Below are positions 43,184 to 52,383 of a DNA stretch of 64,000 bases, in pieces. The notes under the pieces are model-generated. The model made no database searches. It had not been told where the DNA came from and was given only the letters and a program-made list of their open reading frames with translations. Made by a program: the position numbers and the translations under genes. The DNA is taken from assembly GCA_003096535.1 (NCBI GenBank), contig QEKJ01000002.1:124001-188000 (forward strand), in the 5' to 3' direction. This DNA comes from Agathobaculum butyriciproducens. Its GTDB lineage: Bacteria; Bacillota; Clostridia; Oscillospirales; Butyricicoccaceae. Every line of letters begins with the position of its first letter. The first letter of the stretch is position 1.

Positions 43184-43639
43184 TTGGCTTATGTACCCGT
43201 ACCCAAGGACTTAACAAAAGTCAAAACAAAGGTCATGTTCAATCTGACCAAGCGGCAGCTTATCTGCTTCACGGGCGGAGCGCTTATTGGCGTACCGCTT
43301 TTCTTTTTGCTCAGAAAACCTACCGGAAACAGTGTAGCGGCTATGTGTATGATGCTGGTTATGCTGCCATTCTTTATGATGGCTATGTACGAAAAGCATG
43401 GACAGCCCCTGGAAAAGATCGTGGGCAACATTCTCAAAGTAGCTGTGATCCGTCCCAAGCAGCGTCCCTACCAGACCAATAACTTTTATGCCGTATTAAA
43501 GCGGCAGGAAATGCTCGATAAGGAGGTGTATGACATTGTTCACCGCAATAAAAAAATGGCTGCATCGGATGTTCGGGAAAACCGAGGAAAAAACTGTGCA
43601 GCCGGTAAAGACAAAGAAAAAGCTGTCTCGCGCCGATAA
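43184..43639 (+). CDS. PrgI-family conjugation protein
   Basis: A 151-aa protein with two membrane helices in the first half (LICFTGGALIGVPLFFLL and MCMMLVMLPFFMMAMYE), the VirB3-like role in Gram-positive secretion systems. The start is TTG after GGAAGGAGGTTTCCACA. Its last 110 bases overlap virB4 in another frame; the overlapped tail is highly basic. Confidence 0.82.
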   Translation: MAYVPVPKDLTKVKTKVMFNLTKRQLICFTGGALIGVPLFFLLRKPTGNSVAAMCMMLVMLPFFMMAMYEKHGQPLEKIVGNILKVAVIRPKQRPYQTNNFYAVLKRQEMLDKEVYDIVHRNKKMAASDVRENRGKNCAAGKDKEKAVSRR

Positions 43640-45995
43640 GAAGCAGATCGAAGCGGCCATTGTCCGCGCCAACCGCACGGACAAAAAAGGAAAATCTGCG
43701 CAGGACAGTATCCCTTATGAACGGATGTGGCCGGACGGAATCTGCCGCATATCGGACAGCCACTACACAAAGACCATTCAGTTTCAGGACATCAACTATC
43801 AGCTCTCCCAAAACGAAGATAAGACGGCAATCTTTGAGGGTTGGTGTGATTTCCTCAATTATTTTGACAGCTCGATTCATTTCCAGCTGTCTTTTTTGAA
43901 CCTTGCGGCATCGGAGGAGACCTTTGCTAACTCCATTTCCATCCCGCCCCAGAGGGATGCCTTTGACAGTATCCGCGAGGAATACACCACAATGCTGCAA
44001 AATCAGCTGGCCAGAGGTAACAACGGTCTCATCAAGACCAAATACCTGACTTTTGGTATCGACGCAGACAGCATCAAAGCTGCCAAGCCCCGTCTGGAGC
44101 GTATTGAGACCGATATACTTAATAACTTCAAGCGTCTTGGTGTAGCTGCCAGAACGCTGGACGGTAAAGAAAGGCTTTCTCAGCTTCATGCAGTATTCCA
44201 CATGGACGAACAGCTCCCATTTCAGTTTGAATGGGACTGGCTGGCCCCTTCCGGTCTGTCCACAAAGGATTTTATTGCACCAAGCTCCTTTGAGTTCCGC
44301 ACCGGCAAGCAGTTCCGTATGGGCAAGAAATACGGGGCTGTTTCTTTTTTGCAGATTCTCGCACCGGAGCTGAATGACCGTCTGCTGGCTGATTTTCTGG
44401 ATATGGAAAGCTCGCTCATTGTGAGTATGCACATTCAGTCGGTGGATCAGGTGAAAGCCATCAAAACGGTAAAGCGCAAGATTACCGACCTTGACCGCAG
44501 TAAGATTGAGGAACAGAAAAAAGCAGTCCGCGCCGGATATGACATGGACATCATTCCCTCTGACCTTGCCACATACGGCAGTGAAGCGAAAAAACTCTTG
44601 CAGGATTTGCAGAGCCGCAACGAGAGAATGTTCCTTTTGACCTTTCTGGTGCTGAACACAGCGGACAATCCCCGTCAGCTTGGCAACAACATTTTCCAGG
44701 CAGGCTCCATTGCCCAGAAGTATAACTGTCAGCTGACCAGGCTGGACTTCCAGCAAGAAGAAGGGCTGATGAGCTGTCTGCCCCTGGGACTCAATCGGAT
44801 CGAGATCCAGCGAGGACTGACCACCAGTTCTACGGCCATCTTTGTACCGTTCACCACACAGGAATTATTCCAGAACGGCAAAGAAGCTCTGTACTACGGC
44901 ATCAACGCCCTGTCCAACAATCTCATCATGGTGGATCGAAAGCTGCTGAAAAACCCCAACGGCTTGATTTTGGGTACGCCGGGTTCCGGTAAGTCCTTCA
45001 GCGCAAAACGAGAAATCGCAAACTGCTTTTTGCTTACCAGTGATGATGTTATCATTTGTGACCCGGAAGCGGAGTATGCACCTCTGGTGGAGCGTCTGCA
45101 TGGGCAGGTCATCAAGATCTCGCCTACCTCCACCAACTACATCAATCCGATGGACCTGAACCTGGACTACTCGGATGATGAAAGCCCGCTGTCCCTCAAG
45201 TCTGACTTTATTCTCAGCTTGTGTGAGCTGATCGTGGGCGGTAAGGAGGGCTTGCAGCCGGTGCAGAAAACCATCATCGACCGCTGTGTGCGTCTGGTCT
45301 ATCAGACTTACCTCAATGACCCGCGCCCGGAGAATATGCCCATACTGGAGGATCTGTATAACCTGCTTCGGGAACAGGAGGAAAAGGAAGCTCAGTATAT
45401 CGCTACGGCCCTTGAAATCTATGTAACCGGCTCCCTCAATGTGTTCAACCACCAGAGCAATGTGGACATTAACAACCGCATTGTCTGCTATGACATCAAG
45501 GAACTGGGCAAGCAGCTTAAGAAAATCGGTATGCTGGTGGTACAGGATCAGGTGTGGAACCGTGTTACCATTAACCGTGCCGCCCACAAGTCCACCCGTT
45601 ACTATATCGACGAGATGCACCTGCTTTTGAAGGAGGAACAGACCGCTGCCTATACGGTGGAAATCTGGAAGCGATTCCGTAAATGGGGCGGTATTCCGAC
45701 AGGTATTACCCAGAATGTCAAAGACCTTTTGAGCAGCCGCGAGGTAGAGAACATCTTTGAAAACTCCGACTTCGTGTATATGCTCAACCAGGCAGGCGGA
45801 GACCGTCAGATACTTGCCAAGCAGCTGGGCATTTCCACACACCAGCTTAGCTATGTGACCCACTCCGGTGAGGGCGAGGGCCTGCTGTTCTATGGCTCCA
45901 CAATTCTGCCTTTCGTGGACCACTTCCCGAAGAATACCGAGCTTTACCGCATTATGACCACCAAACCCCAGGAACTGAAAAAGGAGGATGAATGA
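43530..45995 (+). CDS. virB4: VirB4/TraE-type conjugation ATPase
   Basis: The main ATPase of the transfer channel, 821 aa. Walker A is LILGTPGSGKSFSAKRE near 485-500, DDVIICDPEAEYAPLVERL follows, and the Walker B region is YYIDEMHLLLKEEQTA near 690. TGITQNVKDLLSS and NQAGGDRQIL complete the helicase-like core. The start follows AAGGAGGTGT inside the prgI gene. Its presence with virD4 shows the host element is, or was, self-transmissible. Confidence 0.95.
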   Translation: MTLFTAIKKWLHRMFGKTEEKTVQPVKTKKKLSRADKKQIEAAIVRANRTDKKGKSAQDSIPYERMWPDGICRISDSHYTKTIQFQDINYQLSQNEDKTAIFEGWCDFLNYFDSSIHFQLSFLNLAASEETFANSISIPPQRDAFDSIREEYTTMLQNQLARGNNGLIKTKYLTFGIDADSIKAAKPRLERIETDILNNFKRLGVAARTLDGKERLSQLHAVFHMDEQLPFQFEWDWLAPSGLSTKDFIAPSSFEFRTGKQFRMGKKYGAVSFLQILAPELNDRLLADFLDMESSLIVSMHIQSVDQVKAIKTVKRKITDLDRSKIEEQKKAVRAGYDMDIIPSDLATYGSEAKKLLQDLQSRNERMFLLTFLVLNTADNPRQLGNNIFQAGSIAQKYNCQLTRLDFQQEEGLMSCLPLGLNRIEIQRGLTTSSTAIFVPFTTQELFQNGKEALYYGINALSNNLIMVDRKLLKNPNGLILGTPGSGKSFSAKREIANCFLLTSDDVIICDPEAEYAPLVERLHGQVIKISPTSTNYINPMDLNLDYSDDESPLSLKSDFILSLCELIVGGKEGLQPVQKTIIDRCVRLVYQTYLNDPRPENMPILEDLYNLLREQEEKEAQYIATALEIYVTGSLNVFNHQSNVDINNRIVCYDIKELGKQLKKIGMLVVQDQVWNRVTINRAAHKSTRYYIDEMHLLLKEEQTAAYTVEIWKRFRKWGGIPTGITQNVKDLLSSREVENIFENSDFVYMLNQAGGDRQILAKQLGISTHQLSYVTHSGEGEGLLFYGSTILPFVDHFPKNTELYRIMTTKPQELKKEDE

Positions 45996-46375
45996 TGATG
46001 AACCCCAACATTTTGAATCAAAACCCGTTGATGTTTTTTGACAGGGCGGTAAATGCCCAGCGCAGCCAGCTGCTTACGGTCATGGCCGATGCGGTAAGTG
46101 AGTGCCGCACGGCGGCAGATCAGGCAGCCGAACTGAATGAGACCGGTCAGGTGGGGCTGCTCCGTCTGGCAGAGGTCTGGAGCACCATCCGTGCCAAGGA
46201 AGGTATGGGTGGTCTGGTTCTGGAAGGAACCGAAGCGAAAATCCTGTCCGATGTGGTGGCACAGTTTTACGCCTACCTGTCCGGTTGTATGTTCAACGAT
46301 CCTGTGGGAATGGCCATTTATGCAGAGCTGCACTACATGATGTCCTCCCTCATGCTGGGAGAATGGTTTGAATAA
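45992..46375 (+). CDS. Conserved ICE protein of unknown function (127 aa)
   Basis: Mostly helical, soluble-looking: NPLMFFDRAVNAQRSQLLTVMADAV, then LSDVVAQFYAYLSGCMFNDPVG. It starts at ATG 45992 overlapping virB4, with neighbouring ATGs at 45995 and 45998 as alternatives. It is located between virB4 and the wall hydrolase in this class of element; function is unknown. Confidence 0.72.
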   Translation: MMMNPNILNQNPLMFFDRAVNAQRSQLLTVMADAVSECRTAADQAAELNETGQVGLLRLAEVWSTIRAKEGMGGLVLEGTEAKILSDVVAQFYAYLSGCMFNDPVGMAIYAELHYMMSSLMLGEWFE

Positions 46376-48104
46376 GGAGCCGCGCCTGCGCTTTACTGAT
46401 GAGGAACGGTCTGACCCTGCACTGGAAAAGCCGATCCGTAAAGCGGAGAAAGCTGCGGCCAGAGCAGATAAGGCGCAGGCCAATATCCCAAAGAAAAAGG
46501 TCAGGCAGACGGTCATCGACCCGGATACCGGAAAAAAGACCTCGAAGCTGACCTTTGAGGACAAGAAAAAGCCACCCTCCAAACTTTCTCAAGGGGTCAA
46601 GGAAGCTCCCGTCCATCTGGTTGTGGACAAGCTCCACAAAGAGATCCGGGAAACAGAACAGGACAATGTGGGCGTGGAAAGCGCCCACAAGTCCGAGGAA
46701 GCGGTGGAGACCGGCGCTTATCTGGTGCGGGAGGGCTATCGCAGCCACAAGCTGAAGCCGTACCGCAAAGCAGCACAGGCAGAGCGCCAACTGGAAAAGG
46801 CAAATGTAAATGTTCTGTACCAGAAATCTTTGCAGGAAAATCCCCAGTTTGCCAGCAATCCACTTTCCCGCTGGCAGCAAAAGCAGGCCATCAAAAAGCA
46901 GTATGCCGCCGCCAAACATGCCGGTCAGACTGCTGGAAATACTGCCCAGGCTGCATCCAAAACAGGAAAAGCCGCAAGGACGGTAAAAGAAAAGGTACAG
47001 CAGGCAGGGGCATTCGTCATGCGCCACAAGAAGGGTTTCCTGATGGCAGGGGTTTTGTTCCTCATTACCTGTATGCTGATGAATACCATGTCCTCCTGCT
47101 CCATGATGGCGCAGAGCATCGGTTCCGTTCTCTCCGGCACCACCTATCCGTCGGATGACCCGGAAATGCTGGCGGTGGAGGCAGATTATGCAGCCAGAGA
47201 AGCCCAGTTGCAGGAGGAAATCGACAACATAGAAAGCAGCCACCCAGGGTATGACGAGTATCGCTATGACCTTGGTATGATCGGCCATGACCCTCATGAG
47301 CTGGCAGCATTTCTGTCTGCCGTTTTGCAAGGCTACACCCGGCAGAGCGCTCAGGCAGAGCTGGCGCGTGTGTTTGCAGCACAGTATCAGCTGACGCTTA
47401 CTGAGGAAGTGGAGATTCGCTACCGCACGGAGACCTCCACCGACCCGGAGACCGGCGAGACCACCTCAGAAGAAGTCCCCTATGAGTATTACATTTTGAA
47501 TGTGAAACTCGCCAGCAAGCCCATTTCCGCTGTGGTGTCGGAGCTTCTGACCCCGGAGCAGATGAAAATGTATCAGGTTTACCGGCAGACCATGGGCAAT
47601 AAGCCGCTGTTGTTTGGCGGCGGCTCCCCTGATACCAGCGGCTCGGAAGATCTGTCCGGTGTGCAGTTCATTAACGGTACCCGCCCCGGCAATCCTCAGC
47701 TGGTGGAACTGGCCAAGCGTCAGGTGGGCAATGTGGGCGGTTATCCCTACTGGAGCTGGTACGGCTTTGACTCCCGTGTGGAATGGTGCGCCTGCTTCGT
47801 ATCCTGGTGCTATAACCAGGCAGGAAAAAGTGAACCGCGCTTTGCAGGCTGTGAGTGGCAGGGCGTTCCGTGGTTCCAGTCCCATGGACAATGGGGTGCA
47901 AGAGGCTATAACAATCTGGCTCCCGGAGATGCAATTTTCTTTGACTGGGATTTGGATGGGACAGCAGACCATGTAGGTATCGTGATCGGTACGGATGGCA
48001 GCCGTGTTTATACCGTGGAGGGAAATTCCGGCGATGCCTGCAAGATCAAAAGTTATGACCTGAATTATCAAAGCATTAAGGGCTACGGCCTGATGAACTG
48101 GTAA
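46368..48104 (+). CDS. Conjugation-associated CHAP-domain peptidoglycan hydrolase
   Basis: A 578-aa protein that opens the cell wall for the transfer channel. About 220 basic cytoplasmic residues precede one membrane helix (MAGVLFLITCMLMNTM). An extracellular linker follows, then a C-terminal CHAP domain with catalytic Cys in VEWCACFVSWCYNQAG and His in GTADHVGIVIG. The start is TTG overlapping the upstream gene by eight bases. The family corresponds to the VirB1-like component of Tn1549-type systems. Confidence 0.88.
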   Translation: MNKEPRLRFTDEERSDPALEKPIRKAEKAAARADKAQANIPKKKVRQTVIDPDTGKKTSKLTFEDKKKPPSKLSQGVKEAPVHLVVDKLHKEIRETEQDNVGVESAHKSEEAVETGAYLVREGYRSHKLKPYRKAAQAERQLEKANVNVLYQKSLQENPQFASNPLSRWQQKQAIKKQYAAAKHAGQTAGNTAQAASKTGKAARTVKEKVQQAGAFVMRHKKGFLMAGVLFLITCMLMNTMSSCSMMAQSIGSVLSGTTYPSDDPEMLAVEADYAAREAQLQEEIDNIESSHPGYDEYRYDLGMIGHDPHELAAFLSAVLQGYTRQSAQAELARVFAAQYQLTLTEEVEIRYRTETSTDPETGETTSEEVPYEYYILNVKLASKPISAVVSELLTPEQMKMYQVYRQTMGNKPLLFGGGSPDTSGSEDLSGVQFINGTRPGNPQLVELAKRQVGNVGGYPYWSWYGFDSRVEWCACFVSWCYNQAGKSEPRFAGCEWQGVPWFQSHGQWGARGYNNLAPGDAIFFDWDLDGTADHVGIVIGTDGSRVYTVEGNSGDACKIKSYDLNYQSIKGYGLMNW

Positions 48105-48133
48105 CAGAGATTTTTAAGAAGGAGTGATAGACG

Positions 48134-48388
48134 ATGGCAAAGAACAAAATTGAGCGCATTGACCAGGAGATTACAAAGGTCCGCGAGAAGATCGCAGAGT
48201 ATCAGGAAAAGCTCAAGGCGCTGGAAGCACAGAAAACCGAGGCAGAAAATTTGGAGATCGTTCAGATGGTTCGTGCGTTACGCATGACTCCAGCACAGCT
48301 GAACGCTATGCTTTCCGGTGGAATGAACCACGGCAGAGATACAGCACTGTCGGAATCAAATAATCAGGAGGCTACCGCTTATGAATAA
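48134..48388 (+). CDS. DUF4315-family protein (84 aa)
   Basis: A coiled-coil protein ([26 protein letters not shown] in overlapping heptads) with a short tail [14 protein letters not shown]. It is regularly encoded between the CHAP hydrolase and the DUF4366 protein in these elements. It overlaps the next gene by eight bases. Confidence 0.8.
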   Translation: MAKNKIERIDQEITKVREKIAEYQEKLKALEAQKTEAENLEIVQMVRALRMTPAQLNAMLSGGMNHGRDTALSESNNQEATAYE

Positions 48389-49142
48389 AAGAATTTGCAA
48401 AACACTTTCCGCCTTTTGCCTGACAATGGTTGTGGCATTTGGCTTTACGATCCCTGCTTTTGCACAGGGGTCAGAACAGGCTCCGGCGGCACCGGCAGAG
48501 GATTCTACCAATGACAGCAATGTGATTGTGGAAGAAACAGAACCGGCACCGGCACTTACACCAGATGGCAATGCCGCTCTGGTGGATGATTTTGGTGGCA
48601 ATAAGCAGCTCATTACCGTTACTACCAAGGCTGGCAACTATTTTTACATTTTGATCGACAGGGCTAATGAGGATAAAAAGACTGCTGTTCACTTTCTGAA
48701 CCAGGTGGATGAAGCGGATTTGATGGCACTGATGGAAGATGAAAATGTCAAAGAGGAGCCGGCTGCTGTGTGTAGCTGCACGACAAAATGTGAAGCAGGG
48801 GCAGTCAATACGGCTTGCCCGGTCTGCGCAACTGATAAGAGTAAATGTACGGGCAAAGCACCGGAACCTCCGGCAGAAACACCGGAGCCGGAAAAAGAGA
48901 CGCCTGCCGGACTAAATCCGGCTGCGCTGATTCTTCTGCTGGCTCTGCTGGGCGGCGGTGGCGTATTTGCCTACATGAAGCTCATGAAGAATAAACCTAA
49001 GACCAAGGGCAATGACAGTCTGGACGATTATGATTATGGCGAGGAGGATTCCGAGGAATGGGAAACCGAGGATGAGGAGTCGGACGAACCGGACGCTGAT
49101 GGGGGCAGCACAGAAGAAGATGACGAGGACAGCGTGAAATGA
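48381..49142 (+). CDS. DUF4366/CD1107-type surface protein
   Basis: A 253-aa protein with Sec signal ([20 protein letters not shown] ... PAFA). The extracellular domain has [21 protein letters not shown] and a Cys cluster ([19 protein letters not shown]). A Pro/Glu linker, one membrane helix ([17 protein letters not shown]) and a very acidic cytoplasmic tail follow. It is probably part of the envelope section of the transfer machine. Confidence 0.85.
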   Translation: MNKRICKTLSAFCLTMVVAFGFTIPAFAQGSEQAPAAPAEDSTNDSNVIVEETEPAPALTPDGNAALVDDFGGNKQLITVTTKAGNYFYILIDRANEDKKTAVHFLNQVDEADLMALMEDENVKEEPAAVCSCTTKCEAGAVNTACPVCATDKSKCTGKAPEPPAETPEPEKETPAGLNPAALILLLALLGGGGVFAYMKLMKNKPKTKGNDSLDDYDYGEEDSEEWETEDEESDEPDADGGSTEEDDEDSVK

Positions 49143-49333
49143 CCCGTTTCACAGACAGTCCCTATGAACGCATGATGACACGCAGGCCGGAGGGCGGGAG
49201 GGAAACTTCCCGTCCTCATTCTTTATCCCGCAACCACCCCTGCTATGGTTGCGGGAGTTATGGAAGTCCCTGCGTAGGTATCTGCCATCGTGAGATGGAA
49301 CGCTGGCTCAAAGAAAGGAAACGAAAAAAATGA
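49139..49333 (+). CDS. Small Cys-containing ICE protein (64 aa)
   Basis: [20 protein letters not shown], then [30 protein letters not shown]. The four clustered cysteines suggest a metal site. Its start and stop overlap neighbours by four bases each (ATGA type), typical of coupled translation. Confidence 0.75.
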   Translation: MTRFTDSPYERMMTRRPEGGRETSRPHSLSRNHPCYGCGSYGSPCVGICHREMERWLKERKRKK

Positions 49334-50022
49334 GTGTTCTGATTATATTTATCAAGCTGATTGCTGTTTTTGACCTGCTTGTGATTGCTGTGTATTTTGG
49401 CGGCGACATTCTTTCTACCATGTTAAACAAACTTTGGAGAAAGCCAAAGCAGGATGACCCCTTTGATTTCTCCTTAGATACCATGACAGTTTCATTGTCC
49501 ATAGATTCTATCCGTCAGCTTTATTCCGGTGACGCGGCAGATTTTGTGGAAGAAAAGATCCTGCCAAATGCGGAGAAAACAATGGCCGTTTTGACGGAAC
49601 AAGAACAGACGGCGGCTCATCTGCTCTTATCCGCTCTGATCGGTTTTCTTGCAGCAGAAGCTCCTATGGATGAACAGAGCTTTCCTTTGATGATGGAACT
49701 TCTGAACTGCATGGAAGGGGAAAAAGAAGATGGTTGTCAGGATGCAGTAGATAGTTTACTTGAAGATGCCGCCTGCAATACCCGCCGTCACGAAGAATAT
49801 TACAGCAATTATCAACGCTACCAGCTGATGCAGGTGGATAAAACCCGTGTCATTTTGGCTTGCCGTATCATCATCAATGACCTGCTGGGGAAACTGTACC
49901 GCTATGACTACCGGTTTGGTTATAACCTGCTACTGGATGAGGAAAACAGCATAGAGAAAAAACTGCACACGCCTGTGCGGGAAGAATGGGAGGCTGAAGA
50001 TTATGAATTTAGTGATTGCTGA
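49330..50022 (+). CDS. Conserved ICE protein with N-terminal membrane helix (230 aa)
   Basis: One membrane helix ([22 protein letters not shown]), then a helical acidic cytoplasmic domain with repeated Glu/Asp stretches. No family is recognised. It overlaps topB by 20 bases. Confidence 0.7.
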   Translation: MSVLIIFIKLIAVFDLLVIAVYFGGDILSTMLNKLWRKPKQDDPFDFSLDTMTVSLSIDSIRQLYSGDAADFVEEKILPNAEKTMAVLTEQEQTAAHLLLSALIGFLAAEAPMDEQSFPLMMELLNCMEGEKEDGCQDAVDSLLEDAACNTRRHEEYYSNYQRYQLMQVDKTRVILACRIIINDLLGKLYRYDYRFGYNLLLDEENSIEKKLHTPVREEWEAEDYEFSDC

Positions 50023-52102
50023 AAAACCATCGGTTGCACAAAGTCTGGCTACGGTAATCGGTGCAACTGCTCGTAAGGATGGGTATCTGGAGGGTAACGG
50101 CTGGCGTGTCAGCTGGTGCGTGGGCCACCTGGCCGGTCTTGCGGATGCAGACAGCTATGACTCCAAGTATGCCAAGTGGCGATATGATGACCTGCCTATC
50201 CTGCCGGAGCATTGGCAGATGGTGGTGGGAAAGGACAAGAAAAAGCAGTTTGATATTCTCAAAAAGCTGATGAACGCCCCGGATGTGACGGAGGTAGTAA
50301 ATGCCTGTGATGCCGGACGCGAGGGCGAGCTGATCTTCCGCAGCGTCTATGAGCTGGCAGGCTGCCAAAAGCCGATGAAAAGGCTCTGGATTTCTTCGAT
50401 GGAGGACTCCGCCATAAGGGAGGGCTTTGCAAACCTGCGCCCAGGTGTAGATTATGATGGACTTCGGGATGCTGCTCTCTGCCGTGCCAAGGCCGACTGG
50501 CTGGTGGGGATCAATGCCACAAGGCTTTTTTCCGTGCTGTACCACCGCACCCTCAACATCGGGCGCGTGATGTCCCCAACGCTGGCACTGATTGTTCAGC
50601 GAGAAGCTGAGATCGACACCTTTAAGCAGGTTCCCTTTTATACCGTGGCGCTGGAGCTGCCCGGTCTTACCGTATCCGGGGAGCGCATGAGTGACCGAGC
50701 AAGCGCAGAGCAGCTGAAAGAAGCCTGTCAGGGTGCAGCTGTCACAATCAAAAAAGTGGAGTGCAAGGAAAAATCCGAAAAGCCGCCTGCCCTCTATGAC
50801 CTGACTACTCTGCAAAGAGATGCCAACCGCCTGCTTGGATTTACAGCCCAGCAGACCCTGGACTATCTGCAAAGCCTGTATGAAAAGAAGCTCTGCACCT
50901 ATCCCCGTACTGACAGCCGCTATCTGACCGGTGATATGGCAGACAGCCTGCCGGTGCTGGTGAATCTGGTTGCCAATGCTATGCCATTTCGCAAAGGGAT
51001 CGCCATTACCTGTGATCCGCAGACGGTCATCAACGACAAGAAAGTAACCGACCACCACGCAGTAATCCCTACCAGAAATCTCAAGGATGCAGACCTTTCT
51101 GCCCTTCCTGCGGGAGAAAAAGCGGTGCTGGAGCTGGTGGCCCTGCGTCTGCTGTGTGCCGTGGCCCAGCCCCATATCTATTCGGAAACCGTTGTGATTG
51201 CAACGTGTGCCGGTAGGAAGTTTACTGCCAAAGGAAAAACGGTGAAGCACCCCGGATGGAAAGCACTGGAGGACGCCTACCGTGCCAAAATGAAGGATGC
51301 AGAGCCGAAAAAAGAGGGTGCAGAGAAAGCCCTGCCGGAGCTGACTGAAGGACAGACCCTTTCGGTCTCTGCGGCAATCGTCAAAGAAGGCAAAAGCAGT
51401 CCGCCCCAGCACTTTACGGAGGACACCCTGTTGTCCGCGATGGAGACTGCCGGAAAAGAGGATATGCCGGAGGATGCCGAGCGAAAAGGTCTGGGGACAC
51501 CGGCCACCCGTGCCAGTATTTTGGAAAAGCTGGTATCTGCCGGTTTTCTGGAACGAAAAAAGAGCAGGAAAACGGTGCAGCTTCTTCCTTCCCACGATGC
51601 AGTTTCCCTGATCACAGTGCTGCCGGAACAGCTGCAATCGCCGCTTCTGACTGCCGAGTGGGAGTACCGCCTGGGAGAGATCGAGCGCGGGCAGCTTGCC
51701 CCAGAGGAGTTTCTGGCCGGGATCAGCACCATGCTGAAAGATCTGGTGGGGACTTATCAGGTCATCAAGGGAACGGAGTACCTGTTCACGCCGCCCCGTG
51801 AGGTGGTGGGCAAATGCCCTCGCTGCGGCGGTGAAGTTGCAGAATTGCAAAAAGGCTTCTTCTGTCAGAACAAAGATTGCAAATTTGCAATCTGGAAAAA
51901 CAACAAATGGTGGGCTGCCAAGAAAAAACAGCCGACCAAGGCTGTGGTGTCTGCGCTGCTGAACGATGGCCGTGTCCGTGTGACGGGGTTATATTCGGAG
52001 AAAACCGGCAAGACCTACGATGCCACTGTGGTTTTGGAGGACGATGGACAGTATGCCAATTTCAAGCTGGAATTTGACCAGCGGAAAGGAGGCAGCCGAT
52101 GA
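50003..52102 (+). CDS. topB: DNA topoisomerase III
   Basis: A type IA topoisomerase, 699 aa. The TOPRIM domain has VIAEKPSVAQSLA at 4-16 and NACDAGREGELIFRSVYEL near 98-116. The active-site region is LCTYPRTDSRYLTGD with catalytic Tyr near 299. A C-terminal zinc ribbon (CPRCGGEVAELQKGFFCQNKDC region) follows. Element-borne copies probably help separate or transfer DNA. The start overlaps the previous gene, after GGAGGCTGAAGATT. Confidence 0.95.
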   Translation: MNLVIAEKPSVAQSLATVIGATARKDGYLEGNGWRVSWCVGHLAGLADADSYDSKYAKWRYDDLPILPEHWQMVVGKDKKKQFDILKKLMNAPDVTEVVNACDAGREGELIFRSVYELAGCQKPMKRLWISSMEDSAIREGFANLRPGVDYDGLRDAALCRAKADWLVGINATRLFSVLYHRTLNIGRVMSPTLALIVQREAEIDTFKQVPFYTVALELPGLTVSGERMSDRASAEQLKEACQGAAVTIKKVECKEKSEKPPALYDLTTLQRDANRLLGFTAQQTLDYLQSLYEKKLCTYPRTDSRYLTGDMADSLPVLVNLVANAMPFRKGIAITCDPQTVINDKKVTDHHAVIPTRNLKDADLSALPAGEKAVLELVALRLLCAVAQPHIYSETVVIATCAGRKFTAKGKTVKHPGWKALEDAYRAKMKDAEPKKEGAEKALPELTEGQTLSVSAAIVKEGKSSPPQHFTEDTLLSAMETAGKEDMPEDAERKGLGTPATRASILEKLVSAGFLERKKSRKTVQLLPSHDAVSLITVLPEQLQSPLLTAEWEYRLGEIERGQLAPEEFLAGISTMLKDLVGTYQVIKGTEYLFTPPREVVGKCPRCGGEVAELQKGFFCQNKDCKFAIWKNNKWWAAKKKQPTKAVVSALLNDGRVRVTGLYSEKTGKTYDATVVLEDDGQYANFKLEFDQRKGGSR

Positions 52103-52377
52103 AGCTCTCTTTAGTGGAACGGGAAACCATTCTCCTCTATAACCAGGCAGAACCAATGGCTGAGGTCTACACCCACGATCCCCGCCTGATGGAGAAACTG
52201 GAACTGCTGGCAAAAAAGCACCCCGACCAGATCACCCGAAAGGACGCCCATAACTTTACCGTCCCCAAGCGGTGTGTATCAGTCAGGGAGCCATACAGCG
52301 CAGAACGCCGCAAAGCTGCCAGTGAGCGTGCGAAAGCCGCCGGATACCAGCCCCCTGTGAAAAAGTCCGGCAGTTAA
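52099..52377 (+). CDS. Small conserved ICE protein (92 aa)
   Basis: LSLVERETILLYNQAEPMAEVYTHDPRLMEKLELL, then RKDAHNFTVPKRCVSVREPYSAERRKAA. It is found directly after topB in related elements. It is probably DNA- or protein-binding from its basic tail. It overlaps topB by four bases. Confidence 0.72.
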   Translation: MKLSLVERETILLYNQAEPMAEVYTHDPRLMEKLELLAKKHPDQITRKDAHNFTVPKRCVSVREPYSAERRKAASERAKAAGYQPPVKKSGS

Positions 52378-52383
52378 AGGCAC

